A stretch of DNA of 5,925 nt, taken from Cyanobacteria bacterium HKST-UBA02. GTDB lineage: Bacteria; Cyanobacteriota; Vampirovibrionia; Obscuribacterales; Obscuribacteraceae. Under the pieces are notes generated by a model. That model saw only the letters and a program-made list of their open reading frames with translations. It had not been told where the DNA came from and did not search any database. The DNA lies in contig JAGQHH010000644.1 in the NCBI GenBank assembly GCA_020431945.1, forward strand, positions 1 through 5,925, written 5' to 3'. Below, piece after piece: positions 1 to 5,646 of the stretch. A program made the position numbers and the translations under genes. Within the stretch, counting starts at the first letter, position 1. Every line of letters begins with the position of its first letter.

Positions 1-350
1 TGGCCGGTGACGGGATCAACGACGCCCCGGCGCTTGCCCTGGCGGATGTCGGGATCGCCATGGGTACCGGTGCTGACGTGGCCATGGAGAGCGCCCAGAT
101 CGTCCTGGTCAAAGGAGACATCCGGGGAATCGCCAGGGCCCGACGATTGAGCCGGGCGATGTTGACTAATATCAAACAGAATCTGTTCTTCGCCTTTTTC
201 TATAACGCTCTGGGGGTGCCGATAGCAGCCGGCATACTTTATCCATTTTTTGGGATTACTCTCAATCCCATGATTGCCGGGCTGGCTATGAGCGCCAGCA
301 GTCTCTGTGTGATAGCCAACGCCCTGCGGCTGCGATCGGTGAAGCTCTGA
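1..350 (+). CDS. copA: Cu(I)-translocating P1B-type ATPase, C-terminal fragment
   Basis: This is the last 115 residues of a heavy-metal P-type ATPase; the reading frame is open from base 3 and the start lies left of the window. The ATP-binding domain end is visible as the hinge motif GDGINDAP (fragment residues 2-9), followed by the conserved [11 protein letters not shown] stretch. Two membrane helices follow. The first contains YN (residues 67-68) and a Pro at 73, and the second contains MSASS (96-100). In the family, YN in helix 7 and M-x-x-S-S in helix 8 help form the Cu(I) site, so copper(I) export across the cytoplasmic membrane is the likely role; silver is also possible. The protein ends shortly after the last helix with a basic tail (ALRLRSVKL), a normal CopA ending. 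The N-terminal metal-binding domains, CPC motif and DKTG phosphorylation site are outside the window. No other metal gene is visible nearby. Confidence 0.9.
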   Translation, partial: AGDGINDAPALALADVGIAMGTGADVAMESAQIVLVKGDIRGIARARRLSRAMLTNIKQNLFFAFFYNALGVPIAAGILYPFFGITLNPMIAGLAMSASSLCVIANALRLRSVKL

Positions 351-359
351 GTATCGAGT

Positions 360-2267
360 TTATTCGATAGCTTCGGCGTTCAAGGTGATCAAGCAATCCG
401 GCAGCTTTTTCTTAAGTCTGGCAAGGCCTTCTCTGGTTATCTGGGGACACTGTCTGATGTCGATCAGAGTAACTCTCTTGAATTTCTCGAAAGCCTTCAA
501 ATCACTGTCTTTAATGGATGCTTTCGCCAGGCGGAATTGATAGAGATCGAATTTGTTGAGCTTTTTGATGGACTGGGCTGAGAGATTCTCCCCGGAGATA
601 CTCAGGGCAGTAATATGCTCCAGGCTGAGTAAGGCAGGAATGTCACTGTCTTTGATACCGGTTCCTTTGAGCTCGAGCTTGAACAGTCTGGGAAGCTCGC
701 CGAGAAGCCGAAGATCGGCGAAGTCGACATTGCTGGTATCGTGCAGGCTGAGACTGCGGAGGCTCCGCCAGTTGGCGATGGCCTTGAGCCCTCCTTCGGG
801 CATTATCGAGGATTTTATCTCGAAGCTTTCCAGGTCGGGAAGATCTGTCAGGTAAGCGAGCCCTCTGCTTGTCACTCTGCTGACGTCAACCACGGCGAGA
901 GTATCGATACTCTTGAGCTTGCTCAGGTGCTGGAGCCCTTCATCGGTGAGCCCGGGGCAATAGAGAGCGGCATTCTGAATCGGCAATCCGGTTATGTACT
1001 TTATGCCTTTGCCGGTGACGAAAGTAGATCCCTGGACGGCAAAGCGTTTTACTTTGCCGATTTTCGCCAGTTTCTTGAAGTCGGCATCCAGGGCTTCCGG
1101 ACCGATCCAGTAAGCATATGGCTCTTTGGTGGCGGTCCAGGAGCGCGAGTCGATTTGTTTGTAGAGGTAGTCCTGACCCATGGGGACGCCGCCCTTCCTG
1201 TCCGGCTCCTTATCCAGAGCATCCAGGACCACCCTGGTTATGCCGATGGCCCCGGCGATCAATGTGACACCTAGAACCGTGCACACGATGCCGGTAAGCA
1301 CCGGCGACGATCGAGAGCGTCGCACGAAATACTGGGTGAGAGCCAGTGTGCGAGCATCCATGCGCATCCCGGACCTTTCGTCTTCCAGGGTGCGGCGAAG
1401 CCAGGAAAGCTCTTCTTTCAACTGTCTGGCGTTTTGATAGCGTTCGAGAGGCTCTTTCTGCAGACATTTCATGATGATTCGCTCGATGTCCGGAAGCATT
1501 TCCCAGACCGGGTCGAGATACTTGAGGGGTGGCGGTGCATCGCTGACATGCATGACGATGGTATTGATCGCTGCTTTGCCGCGAAAAGGAGGTTGACCGC
1601 TTACCAGCTCGTAGAGCATGCAGCCCAGAGAATAGATGTCGGTGCGGCCGTCGATGGCTTCGCCCCGGACCTGTTCGGGGCTCATATAGGGAGGGCTTCC
1701 GACAATCACACCGGTGCGGGTCATGTCTTGCTGGCTGTCATACAGGTCATCTATACGAGCCAGACCGAAGTCGATGACTTTGACCCGGATCTTGCCTTTA
1801 TCGCTCTTGTCCAGGATGATGTTGGCCGGCTTCAGATCCCGGTGGATGACGCCGTGAGCGTGGGTGTAGGAGAGGGCATCACAGATCTGCTCGATCACAT
1901 CGAGAATCTGCTCCGCTGAAAGCTTCTCGCCGGAGTCGAGATGACTTTCCAGGCTCATTCCCTCGACGAACTCCAGCACCATATATGGTTCGTTATCGCT
2001 GCTGATGGCGAAATTGTAGACCTCGGGAATGGCAGGGTGCCTGAGGTCTTTCAATAGTTTTGCCTCTCGCTGGAAGCGCATGATCTCTTCCTGGCTCGCC
2101 ACCGAGGTGATAATCCGCTTCACTGCTACGGTCTTATCCAGCTCGGGATCGTGGGCCTTATAGACTACGCCCATACCGCCTGCCCCGAGGCGCTCGATGA
2201 TCTTGTAGCGCGAGATGAACTCGCGACTGTCGCTCTGACCGGTCCTGGTTGTTGTTATATCTGCCAT
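360..2267 (-). CDS. Membrane-anchored Hanks-type Ser/Thr protein kinase with C-terminal leucine-rich repeats
   Basis: A 635-residue receptor-like kinase. The kinase domain spans about 21-290 and has every catalytic landmark: glycine loop GAGGMGVV (28-35), ATP-site Lys50 in VAVK, helix-C Glu68, catalytic loop HRDLKPAN (142-149, base Asp144), DFG (166-168), threonines 183 and 185 in the activation segment, and SPE (196-198). It should therefore be an active kinase. A basic patch (Arg316, 317, 319) precedes a single hydrophobic helix (about 323-347), which by the positive-inside rule puts the kinase in the cytoplasm and the rest outside. Residues about 395-630 form roughly nine or ten irregular repeats of 23-25 residues with the pattern L..L..L..L.L....(I/V)T..G, as in LTDEGLQHLSKL (440-451). 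These are bacterial leucine-rich repeats, presumably a sensor domain. The ATG is preceded only by a weak GGA. The ligand and substrates are unknown. The gene stands alone, converging with the ATPase gene. Confidence 0.93.
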   Translation of the reverse strand: MADITTTRTGQSDSREFISRYKIIERLGAGGMGVVYKAHDPELDKTVAVKRIITSVASQEEIMRFQREAKLLKDLRHPAIPEVYNFAISSDNEPYMVLEFVEGMSLESHLDSGEKLSAEQILDVIEQICDALSYTHAHGVIHRDLKPANIILDKSDKGKIRVKVIDFGLARIDDLYDSQQDMTRTGVIVGSPPYMSPEQVRGEAIDGRTDIYSLGCMLYELVSGQPPFRGKAAINTIVMHVSDAPPPLKYLDPVWEMLPDIERIIMKCLQKEPLERYQNARQLKEELSWLRRTLEDERSGMRMDARTLALTQYFVRRSRSSPVLTGIVCTVLGVTLIAGAIGITRVVLDALDKEPDRKGGVPMGQDYLYKQIDSRSWTATKEPYAYWIGPEALDADFKKLAKIGKVKRFAVQGSTFVTGKGIKYITGLPIQNAALYCPGLTDEGLQHLSKLKSIDTLAVVDVSRVTSRGLAYLTDLPDLESFEIKSSIMPEGGLKAIANWRSLRSLSLHDTSNVDFADLRLLGELPRLFKLELKGTGIKDSDIPALLSLEHITALSISGENLSAQSIKKLNKFDLYQFRLAKASIKDSDLKAFEKFKRVTLIDIRQCPQITREGLARLKKKLPDCLITLNAEAIE

Positions 2268-2293
2268 CGCTATCCGACCGGAGTACCCTTCTT

Positions 2294-2319
2294 TTTATAC
2301 CCTAACTTTCGGTTCTCAA
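2294..2319 (-). promoter_or_regulatory. Possible promoter of the LRR kinase gene
   Basis: On the - strand a TATAAA hexamer (2294-2299) resembles a sigma-70 -10 box and lies 27 bases before the kinase ATG. A TTGAGA hexamer (2314-2319) resembles a -35 box, but the 14-base spacer is shorter than the usual 16-18. It sits between the hairpin at 2328-2364 and the kinase start, where an independent promoter would be expected. This is inference from weak consensus matches. Confidence 0.3.
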
Positions 2320-2327
2320 GAATCCCA

Positions 2328-2364
2328 CCAGGGCGCTCTCTTCTTGATCGGGGGAGCGCCCTGG
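2328..2364 (-). terminator. Stable hairpin after the small membrane-protein gene, possible terminator
   Basis: CCAGGGCGCTC (2328-2338) and GAGCGCCCTGG (2354-2364) are perfect 11-base inverted arms around a 15-base loop, with further G-U/C-G pairing possible inside. The hairpin begins 13 bases after the stop of the 68-residue ORF and lies before the kinase gene, as a terminator would. The bases that follow on the - strand (TGGGATTCTTG) do not form a proper U tract. Termination is therefore plausible but not certain; it could instead stabilise the mRNA 3' end. Confidence 0.5.
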
Positions 2365-2377
2365 CAGGTGCTGATCA

Positions 2378-2584
2378 TCAGAAGTAGAGAATGAGGAAAA
2401 TGCTGGAAACATAAAGCCATGCGAAGGGCATGAGGACCACCAGGGCAAATTTTTCTCCCCAGTTGACCTCGTCTTCGTCCCACCAGGATACCGCCCAGGG
2501 CACGCAGTGAGTGAGGGGAATGGCGCTCCAGCCGAATATTCCCATAAGCAAAGCAGCAACCAGAATCACGAAGACTATGTCCAT
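2378..2584 (-). CDS. Small two-helix membrane protein of unknown function
   Basis: A 68-residue ORF that I do not recognise. It begins with a hydrophobic helix (about 2-23, MDIVFVILVAALLMGIFGW) and ends with a second (about 46-68, rich in L, F, V and Y). The connecting loop (24-45) carries one Cys (27), several Trp (30, 34, 35, 42) and an acidic cluster DEDE (36-39). This is a helical hairpin with almost no soluble part, so it probably acts in the cytoplasmic membrane, perhaps as a small partner of a larger protein. Coding status is supported by a clear AGGAG ribosome binding site seven bases before the ATG, by the clean two-helix pattern, and by the lack of any competing gene here. A strong terminator hairpin lies only 23 bases before the start codon, so how it is transcribed is not obvious. 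Confidence 0.72.
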   Translation of the reverse strand: MDIVFVILVAALLMGIFGWSAIPLTHCVPWAVSWWDEDEVNWGEKFALVVLMPFAWLYVSSIFLILYF

Positions 2585-2591
2585 GGCGTCA

Positions 2592-2596
2592 CTCCT
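2592..2596 (-). promoter_or_regulatory. Ribosome binding site of the small membrane-protein gene
   Basis: AGGAG on the - strand, seven bases before the ATG at 2584. It is the best Shine-Dalgarno match in the window and the main argument that the 68-residue ORF is translated. It lies between the terminator hairpin at 2608-2648 and the start codon. Confidence 0.7.
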
Positions 2597-2607
2597 CTTC
2601 TTTCGCC

Positions 2608-2648
2608 GGAAAAAGGGACGGAATCAGCTGATCTCCGTCCCTTTTTCC
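2608..2648 (-). terminator. Strong bidirectional intrinsic terminator just upstream of a start codon
   Basis: GGAAAAAGGGACGGA (2608-2622) and TCCGTCCCTTTTTCC (2634-2648) are perfect 15-base inverted arms around an 11-base loop. The stem has a GC-rich core flanked by A5 and T5 tracts, so it reads as a Rho-independent terminator on either strand. On the - strand it would end transcripts coming from the response-regulator operon, whose last stop is 234 bases upstream. It also lies only 23 bases ahead of the next gene's ATG, leaving little room for a separate promoter, so it may act as an attenuator in that gene's leader. Confidence 0.82.
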
Positions 2649-2882
2649 TGTATTGAATCGTGTGGTCGAATCGCACCCAGACCACGATTCGAACCTATCA
2701 GCGGTCCTCCCTCGTGACAAGCCGGCCGGAAGTCCGAGCCGCAGATTGAAGTTCTTGCCGGCAGGGCGTCTCGGGATTTTTGCCCGGGCTGGTCCAGGAA
2801 GAATTTGCAGGCTGCGCCAGGACCTTCAGGAGCCCCCGCACAGCTCGCGCTAATTGTGAGGATCCGGATTTTTTCGCGCCGG
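2649..2882 (-). other. Hairpin-rich stretch without a gene: long 3' UTR, leader or small RNA candidate
   Basis: With the terminator and ribosome binding site beyond it, this makes about 300 bases without a credible gene. The ORFs that cross it have no family likeness and no ribosome binding site. Read on the - strand it contains several inverted repeats. One is GGTCC-T-GG pairing with CC-T-GGACC (top-strand 2791-2798 with 2817-2824, one mismatch). Another is CGGG/CCCG around an A-rich loop (about 2773-2787). The long hairpin at 2655-2690 then leads directly into the terminator at 2608-2648. This order, structure then terminator then ribosome binding site, is what a riboswitch or attenuator leader looks like. 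I recognise no known riboswitch, SRP RNA, 6S RNA, RNase P RNA or tmRNA signature. Promoter elements are not evident. Confidence 0.4.
2655..2690. repeat. Long imperfect inverted repeat with three GAATCG elements
   Basis: GAATCGTGTGGTC (2655-2667) pairs with GACCACGATTC (2680-2690) to give 11 base pairs with a two-base bulge and a 12-base loop. The loop itself begins with another GAATCG (2668-2673), which could compete with the first copy for the CGATTC at 2685-2690. The element lies six bases from the strong terminator. It may be part of a tandem termination structure, a protein-binding site, or an alternating RNA fold. Confidence 0.5.
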
Positions 2883-4547
2883 TCAGTCTATGCCGACACT
2901 GTCGCTGCCGTGCTGCTTGGCGATTCTGGCTGCCTCGTAGGCAGAATTGAGCCATTCATTTACCGAAGTGACGCCTTCTTTGAGTCGGCTTATGCCGCAG
3001 GTGATAGTCACCGAGAATTCGCCCTCGTCGGAGGTAAATTGCAGTTTGCTGAACTCGTTTTTGAGATAGCTGGCAAGCTCTAGAAGCTCAGTATCGGACA
3101 TGGAGTCGGCGAGGATTCCAAACTCATCTCCGGCCAGGCGTCCGATGATGCCGAAATTGCGAATCGTTCGTTTGAGCTGCTCGGCAAGAGCGGCAATGAC
3201 TTTCTCGCCGGAGGCATAGCCGTGCTTTTCGTTGATCTTGGCCAGACCGTTTATGTCGATGACCAGAATGCTCGGTTCGATGTCCTGGCGCCCGCTTACC
3301 CGCTCCGCCTCTTTCATGAACTCGGCATAGCTCAGGGTTCCGGTGAGGGCGTCTCTGCCCATCAGGTCGGCGATGGTCTTATATCGCTCCAGGCGCCCGG
3401 CGATTGTGGCCACTAGTAGCTGGGGGGCAGCCGGCTTGATCAGATAGTCGTCTCCGAGCTTGGCGCCCTGGATGTGGAAATTTAGGGCATTCTGGGTGGT
3501 GAGGAAGATGATGGGGGTGGTGGAGAACTTCTCGTTCTGGCGCACATAGCGAGCCAGCTCGAATCCGGTGATCTCGCCGAGCATGACATCGAGGATGATC
3601 AGGTCCGGCTGGCTGGAAAGGAGCCCTTCCTCGAACTCTTCGGCATTGGTCATGACGAAAGCATCGAATCCGGCCGAAACCAGGAAGTTGTACATGGCTG
3701 TAGCCTGCACCGGATCGTCCTCGACCAGGAGGATCTTGTATTTCTTGTGGCTGAGCTTGGCGAAAGTTCGTCGTGCCTTGTCCTCGATCTGCTGGACCGA
3801 GGCATTGATGTCCCAGAAGGCGTCGCAGCCGGATTGAATGGCTTTGACCTTATCGAGAAAATTGTCGACATCGCTGACGAAAACGATGGGAATGTCATCT
3901 CCGCCTTCTTTCTTGCGGATGGCGGTGGAGAGGTTCAGGGGAGAGCCTCCCGAGATGGGGGTGCAGACGATCAGACCGTCCGGAAGCTGCTCGTCGATAT
4001 AGTTTCGAGCTTCCTCGTAGGTGCTGCAGTGCTCCATATTGATTCCGAGCTTGTCGAGAATGCCGGAGAGATTGCGGGTGGTATTCGGATTGGTAGAGAC
4101 CACCAGGACCGTGTTCAGGATCTGGGCCTTGAAATTGCCGCTTTTAGACTGTTTGGCAAGCTCGGCTTCATACTGTGCCTGAGCGTTGTCCGCAGGCTCC
4201 TCGCCGGCTTCGGTGACCAGTCTGGTGAGCTTGTCGGTGAGTTGAACGAGCTGATTGACAGTAGAAGTGAAGGCTTTTTCTTTGAGCTCCGGGAGCTGCA
4301 TGGAGAGATCTTCGGCGGCAATGGCGCAGGCGCAGAACTCGTTCATCTCGTAGAGACCGCCGGCCCCGGCTAGCTGGTGGTAGAATCGGCATAGATTTTC
4401 GATTTTGAGCTGATCGCTGGTGCCGTTCTCGATCTCCTCGAGAATTTTCCGAGCTTTATTGATACGCTCCATGGCGACTTTCAGGAAGCGCTCTTTGGAC
4501 TCGTCTATTGCTTTCTTGACGCTCTTGGTTGCCGGCTGGTCTGCCAT
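2883..4547 (-). CDS. Hpt - degenerate receiver - receiver - GGDEF response regulator (probable diguanylate cyclase)
   Basis: A 554-residue cytoplasmic signalling protein with four modules. Residues about 10-115 are a helical Hpt-like domain whose H-x-L-x-G core (His57, Leu59, Gly61) supplies the phosphorylatable histidine. Residues about 145-265 have a receiver fold but lack the acidic pair, the acceptor Asp (CT at 195-196) and the Lys (Asp246), so this is a pseudo-receiver. Residues 268-389 are a canonical receiver: Asp277/Asp278, acceptor Asp320, Thr350, Lys371-Pro372. Residues about 393-552 are a GGDEF domain with DALTG (399-403), metal Asp431, Asn439 and signature AGDEF (472-476). It most likely makes c-di-GMP under phosphorelay control, although A for G in the signature and degeneration of the RxxD inhibitory site (RNFG, 463-466) leave activity and feedback uncertain. 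The start is backed by GGAG six bases upstream. It lies 23 bases after the CheY-like gene, probably in one operon. Confidence 0.92.
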   Translation of the reverse strand: MADQPATKSVKKAIDESKERFLKVAMERINKARKILEEIENGTSDQLKIENLCRFYHQLAGAGGLYEMNEFCACAIAAEDLSMQLPELKEKAFTSTVNQLVQLTDKLTRLVTEAGEEPADNAQAQYEAELAKQSKSGNFKAQILNTVLVVSTNPNTTRNLSGILDKLGINMEHCSTYEEARNYIDEQLPDGLIVCTPISGGSPLNLSTAIRKKEGGDDIPIVFVSDVDNFLDKVKAIQSGCDAFWDINASVQQIEDKARRTFAKLSHKKYKILLVEDDPVQATAMYNFLVSAGFDAFVMTNAEEFEEGLLSSQPDLIILDVMLGEITGFELARYVRQNEKFSTTPIIFLTTQNALNFHIQGAKLGDDYLIKPAAPQLLVATIAGRLERYKTIADLMGRDALTGTLSYAEFMKEAERVSGRQDIEPSILVIDINGLAKINEKHGYASGEKVIAALAEQLKRTIRNFGIIGRLAGDEFGILADSMSDTELLELASYLKNEFSKLQFTSDEGEFSVTITCGISRLKEGVTSVNEWLNSAYEAARIAKQHGSDSVGID

Positions 4548-4570
4548 TTGCTGCTCCGAGGCTGTTCCGG

Positions 4571-4921
4571 TCAGGAGGTGACTTTATCCAGCACCTCGAT
4601 GACTTCGTGCATTTTAAACGGTTTGGCTAGAAACTCGTCTGCTCCGAGGCTTTTTACTTCTGCTGCTTTGTCTCGCATGCCTGTGAGCATTACGACTTTC
4701 GCCTTACCTTCTCCGCTGCGATATTGCTTGAGAATCGAGATGCCTTCCATGTCGGGAAGCTGCCAGTCGAGGAGGATAACGTCGAAAGAGTTGGAGTCCA
4801 TTTTTGTCAGGGCGTCTTTGCCGGTGCCAGCAAGCTCCACGGTGTGGTCGCAGGCGGAGAGGCACTCGGCCAGAAGCTCCTGCAAGAACTCGTCATCCTC
4901 GACTACCAGAACATTCGCCAT
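4571..4921 (-). CDS. Stand-alone CheY-like response regulator receiver
   Basis: A 116-residue protein made of one receiver domain and no output domain. All functional residues are present: acidic Asp9 and Asp10, phospho-acceptor Asp52 in VILLDWQLPDMEG, Thr80 in VVMLTG, Lys100-Pro101, and aromatic Phe97 at the switch position. The size is typical of CheY, Spo0F or DivK relatives. It could be a phosphate shuttle to the Hpt domain of the next gene or a protein-binding output; the sequence does not decide. The next gene starts 23 bases downstream on the same strand, which suggests an operon in which this is the first gene. No Shine-Dalgarno sequence is visible before its ATG (the preceding bases are AACTTTTACA). 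A TATAAC hexamer (4959-4964) about 37 bases upstream could be a -10 box, but no -35 partner is visible. Confidence 0.93.
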   Translation of the reverse strand: MANVLVVEDDEFLQELLAECLSACDHTVELAGTGKDALTKMDSNSFDVILLDWQLPDMEGISILKQYRSGEGKAKVVMLTGMRDKAAEVKSLGADEFLAKPFKMHEVIEVLDKVTS

Positions 4922-5000
4922 TGTAAAAGTTACGCCAGATTAGGGATTGACAGACAAGGTTATACCCTCGGGCCGGACGGGCGAAACCGGGTCATTTCAC

Positions 5001-5027
5001 CAGCCCCGCTGGGGCACCCCCAGGCTG
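5001..5027 (-). terminator. GC-rich hairpin after the PfpI-family gene, possible terminator
   Basis: CTGGGG (5009-5014) and CCCCAG (5018-5023) form a six-pair stem with a three-base loop. This is extended by CAGC (5001-5004) with GCTG (5024-5027) across a four-base bulge. It lies 53 bases after the PfpI-family stop and before the receiver operon, where a terminator would be useful. No U tract follows on the - strand (GTGAAATGACC), so function is uncertain. A competing hairpin, CCAGC (5000-5004) with GCTGG (5008-5012), uses some of the same bases. Confidence 0.35.
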
Positions 5028-5080
5028 TCGCGTGCCTGCGGGATGAATTTATTATCGGTCCGGCGCCCGGGAGATGAAGG

Positions 5081-5608
5081 TCAGACCCTGGCCAGCTGCA
5101 TCTGCTTGACTATGGCTGTCATGAAGGCAGGCAGGTCCGCCGGGGTTCGCGAAGTTATGAGATTGCCGTCTACCACGACTTCGGCGTCGGACCAGGTGGC
5201 GCCGGCGTGGATGAGATCGTGGCGGATGTTTTTGTAGCTCGTCACTTTACGGTCTTTCAGAATCTCTGCCGAGGCCAGTACCCAGGGACCGTGGCAGATG
5301 GCGGAAACTACCCCGCCCTTCTTGAAGGTGTCGGCGACGATTTTCAGGGCAGCCTCGTTGGCGCGTATCTTGTCCGGAGCCCAGCCTCCCGGTATGACCA
5401 CAGCGTCGAAGCTCTCGCCGGTGAAGTCTTCGCACTGTCCGTGCACTTCTATCGGAACTCCGTATTTGCCCTTGTAATGCCTGTCTCCAATGCCGGCTAT
5501 CTTGACTTCGACGCCTTCTTCCAGGAGCCGGTAGTAGGGATAGAACAGCTCGCGGTCCTCGAAATCAGGACCGGCAACGATCAGAGCCTTTTTTCCTTTC
5601 AAAAGCAT
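5081..5608 (-). CDS. pfpI: DJ-1/PfpI family protein (YhbO-like protease/deglycase)
   Basis: A 175-residue protein, close to the family's usual 165-180. It carries the whole class I glutamine-amidotransferase-like fold. Visible landmarks are FED near the N-terminus (Phe16-Glu17-Asp18), PGG (73-75) and the nucleophile elbow AICHGP (103-108) with Cys105 and His106. A later block, DAEVVVDGNLITSRTPADLP, is strongly conserved in PfpI relatives. Asp79 (in WAPD) stands where archaeal PfpI has the third catalytic acid Glu, and Asp is usual in YhbO-like members. Family members are described as intracellular cysteine peptidases, chaperones or glyoxal/methylglyoxal-adduct deglycases in stress protection; the activity here cannot be chosen from sequence. 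The ATG at 5608 is preferred over a GTG one codon earlier because of its spacing from AGGGAG. It follows the partial gene at the right edge by 38 bases and may be cotranscribed with it. Confidence 0.93.
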   Translation of the reverse strand: MLLKGKKALIVAGPDFEDRELFYPYYRLLEEGVEVKIAGIGDRHYKGKYGVPIEVHGQCEDFTGESFDAVVIPGGWAPDKIRANEAALKIVADTFKKGGVVSAICHGPWVLASAEILKDRKVTSYKNIRHDLIHAGATWSDAEVVVDGNLITSRTPADLPAFMTAIVKQMQLARV

Positions 5609-5614
5609 CACAAA

Positions 5615-5620
5615 CTCCCT
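5615..5620 (-). promoter_or_regulatory. Ribosome binding site that decides the PfpI-family start
   Basis: AGGGAG on the - strand lies six bases before the ATG at 5608 but only three before the in-frame GTG at 5611. The normal spacing favours the ATG. Confidence 0.65.
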
Positions 5621-5646
5621 TGTAAAGTCGGGAATATTCTAGCAGA

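Noticed and set aside
352..369. TATCGA/TCGATA dyad at the ATPase-kinase junction as a terminator
   Set aside because: Only six AT-rich pairs with no U tract on either strand; too weak to call.
2660..2735. Possible - strand tRNA, because GGTTCGAATC (a T-loop-like sequence) occurs at 2685-2694 on that strand
   Set aside because: The bases flanking the TTCGAAT loop do not form the five-pair T stem, and no acceptor stem, D arm or anticodon arm could be placed. The sequence is better explained by the inverted repeat at 2655-2690.
2700..2882. Known structural RNA (SRP, 6S, RNase P, tmRNA) in the gene-free stretch
   Set aside because: None of the conserved signatures I know for these RNAs (such as the SRP GGAAG-type apical loop context or RNase P P4 sequences) is present on either strand.
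3747..4373. 208-codon + strand open frame opposite the Hpt/pseudo-receiver region
   Set aside because: It lies entirely antisense to a gene with clear domains, has no family resemblance, and its composition follows from codon bias of the real gene.
4947..4952. Perfect TTGACA on the + strand as a promoter -35 box
   Set aside because: No -10-like hexamer lies 16-18 bases downstream, and no + strand gene follows.
4959..4964. TATAAC on the - strand as the -10 box of the receiver operon
   Set aside because: Placement before the gene is reasonable, but the sequence 16-18 bases upstream is GC-rich with no -35 likeness, so it is mentioned with the gene and not listed as a feature.
5609..5611. GTG as start codon of the PfpI-family gene
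   Set aside because: It lies only three bases after AGGGAG, too close for normal initiation; the adjacent ATG at 5608 has six-base spacing.
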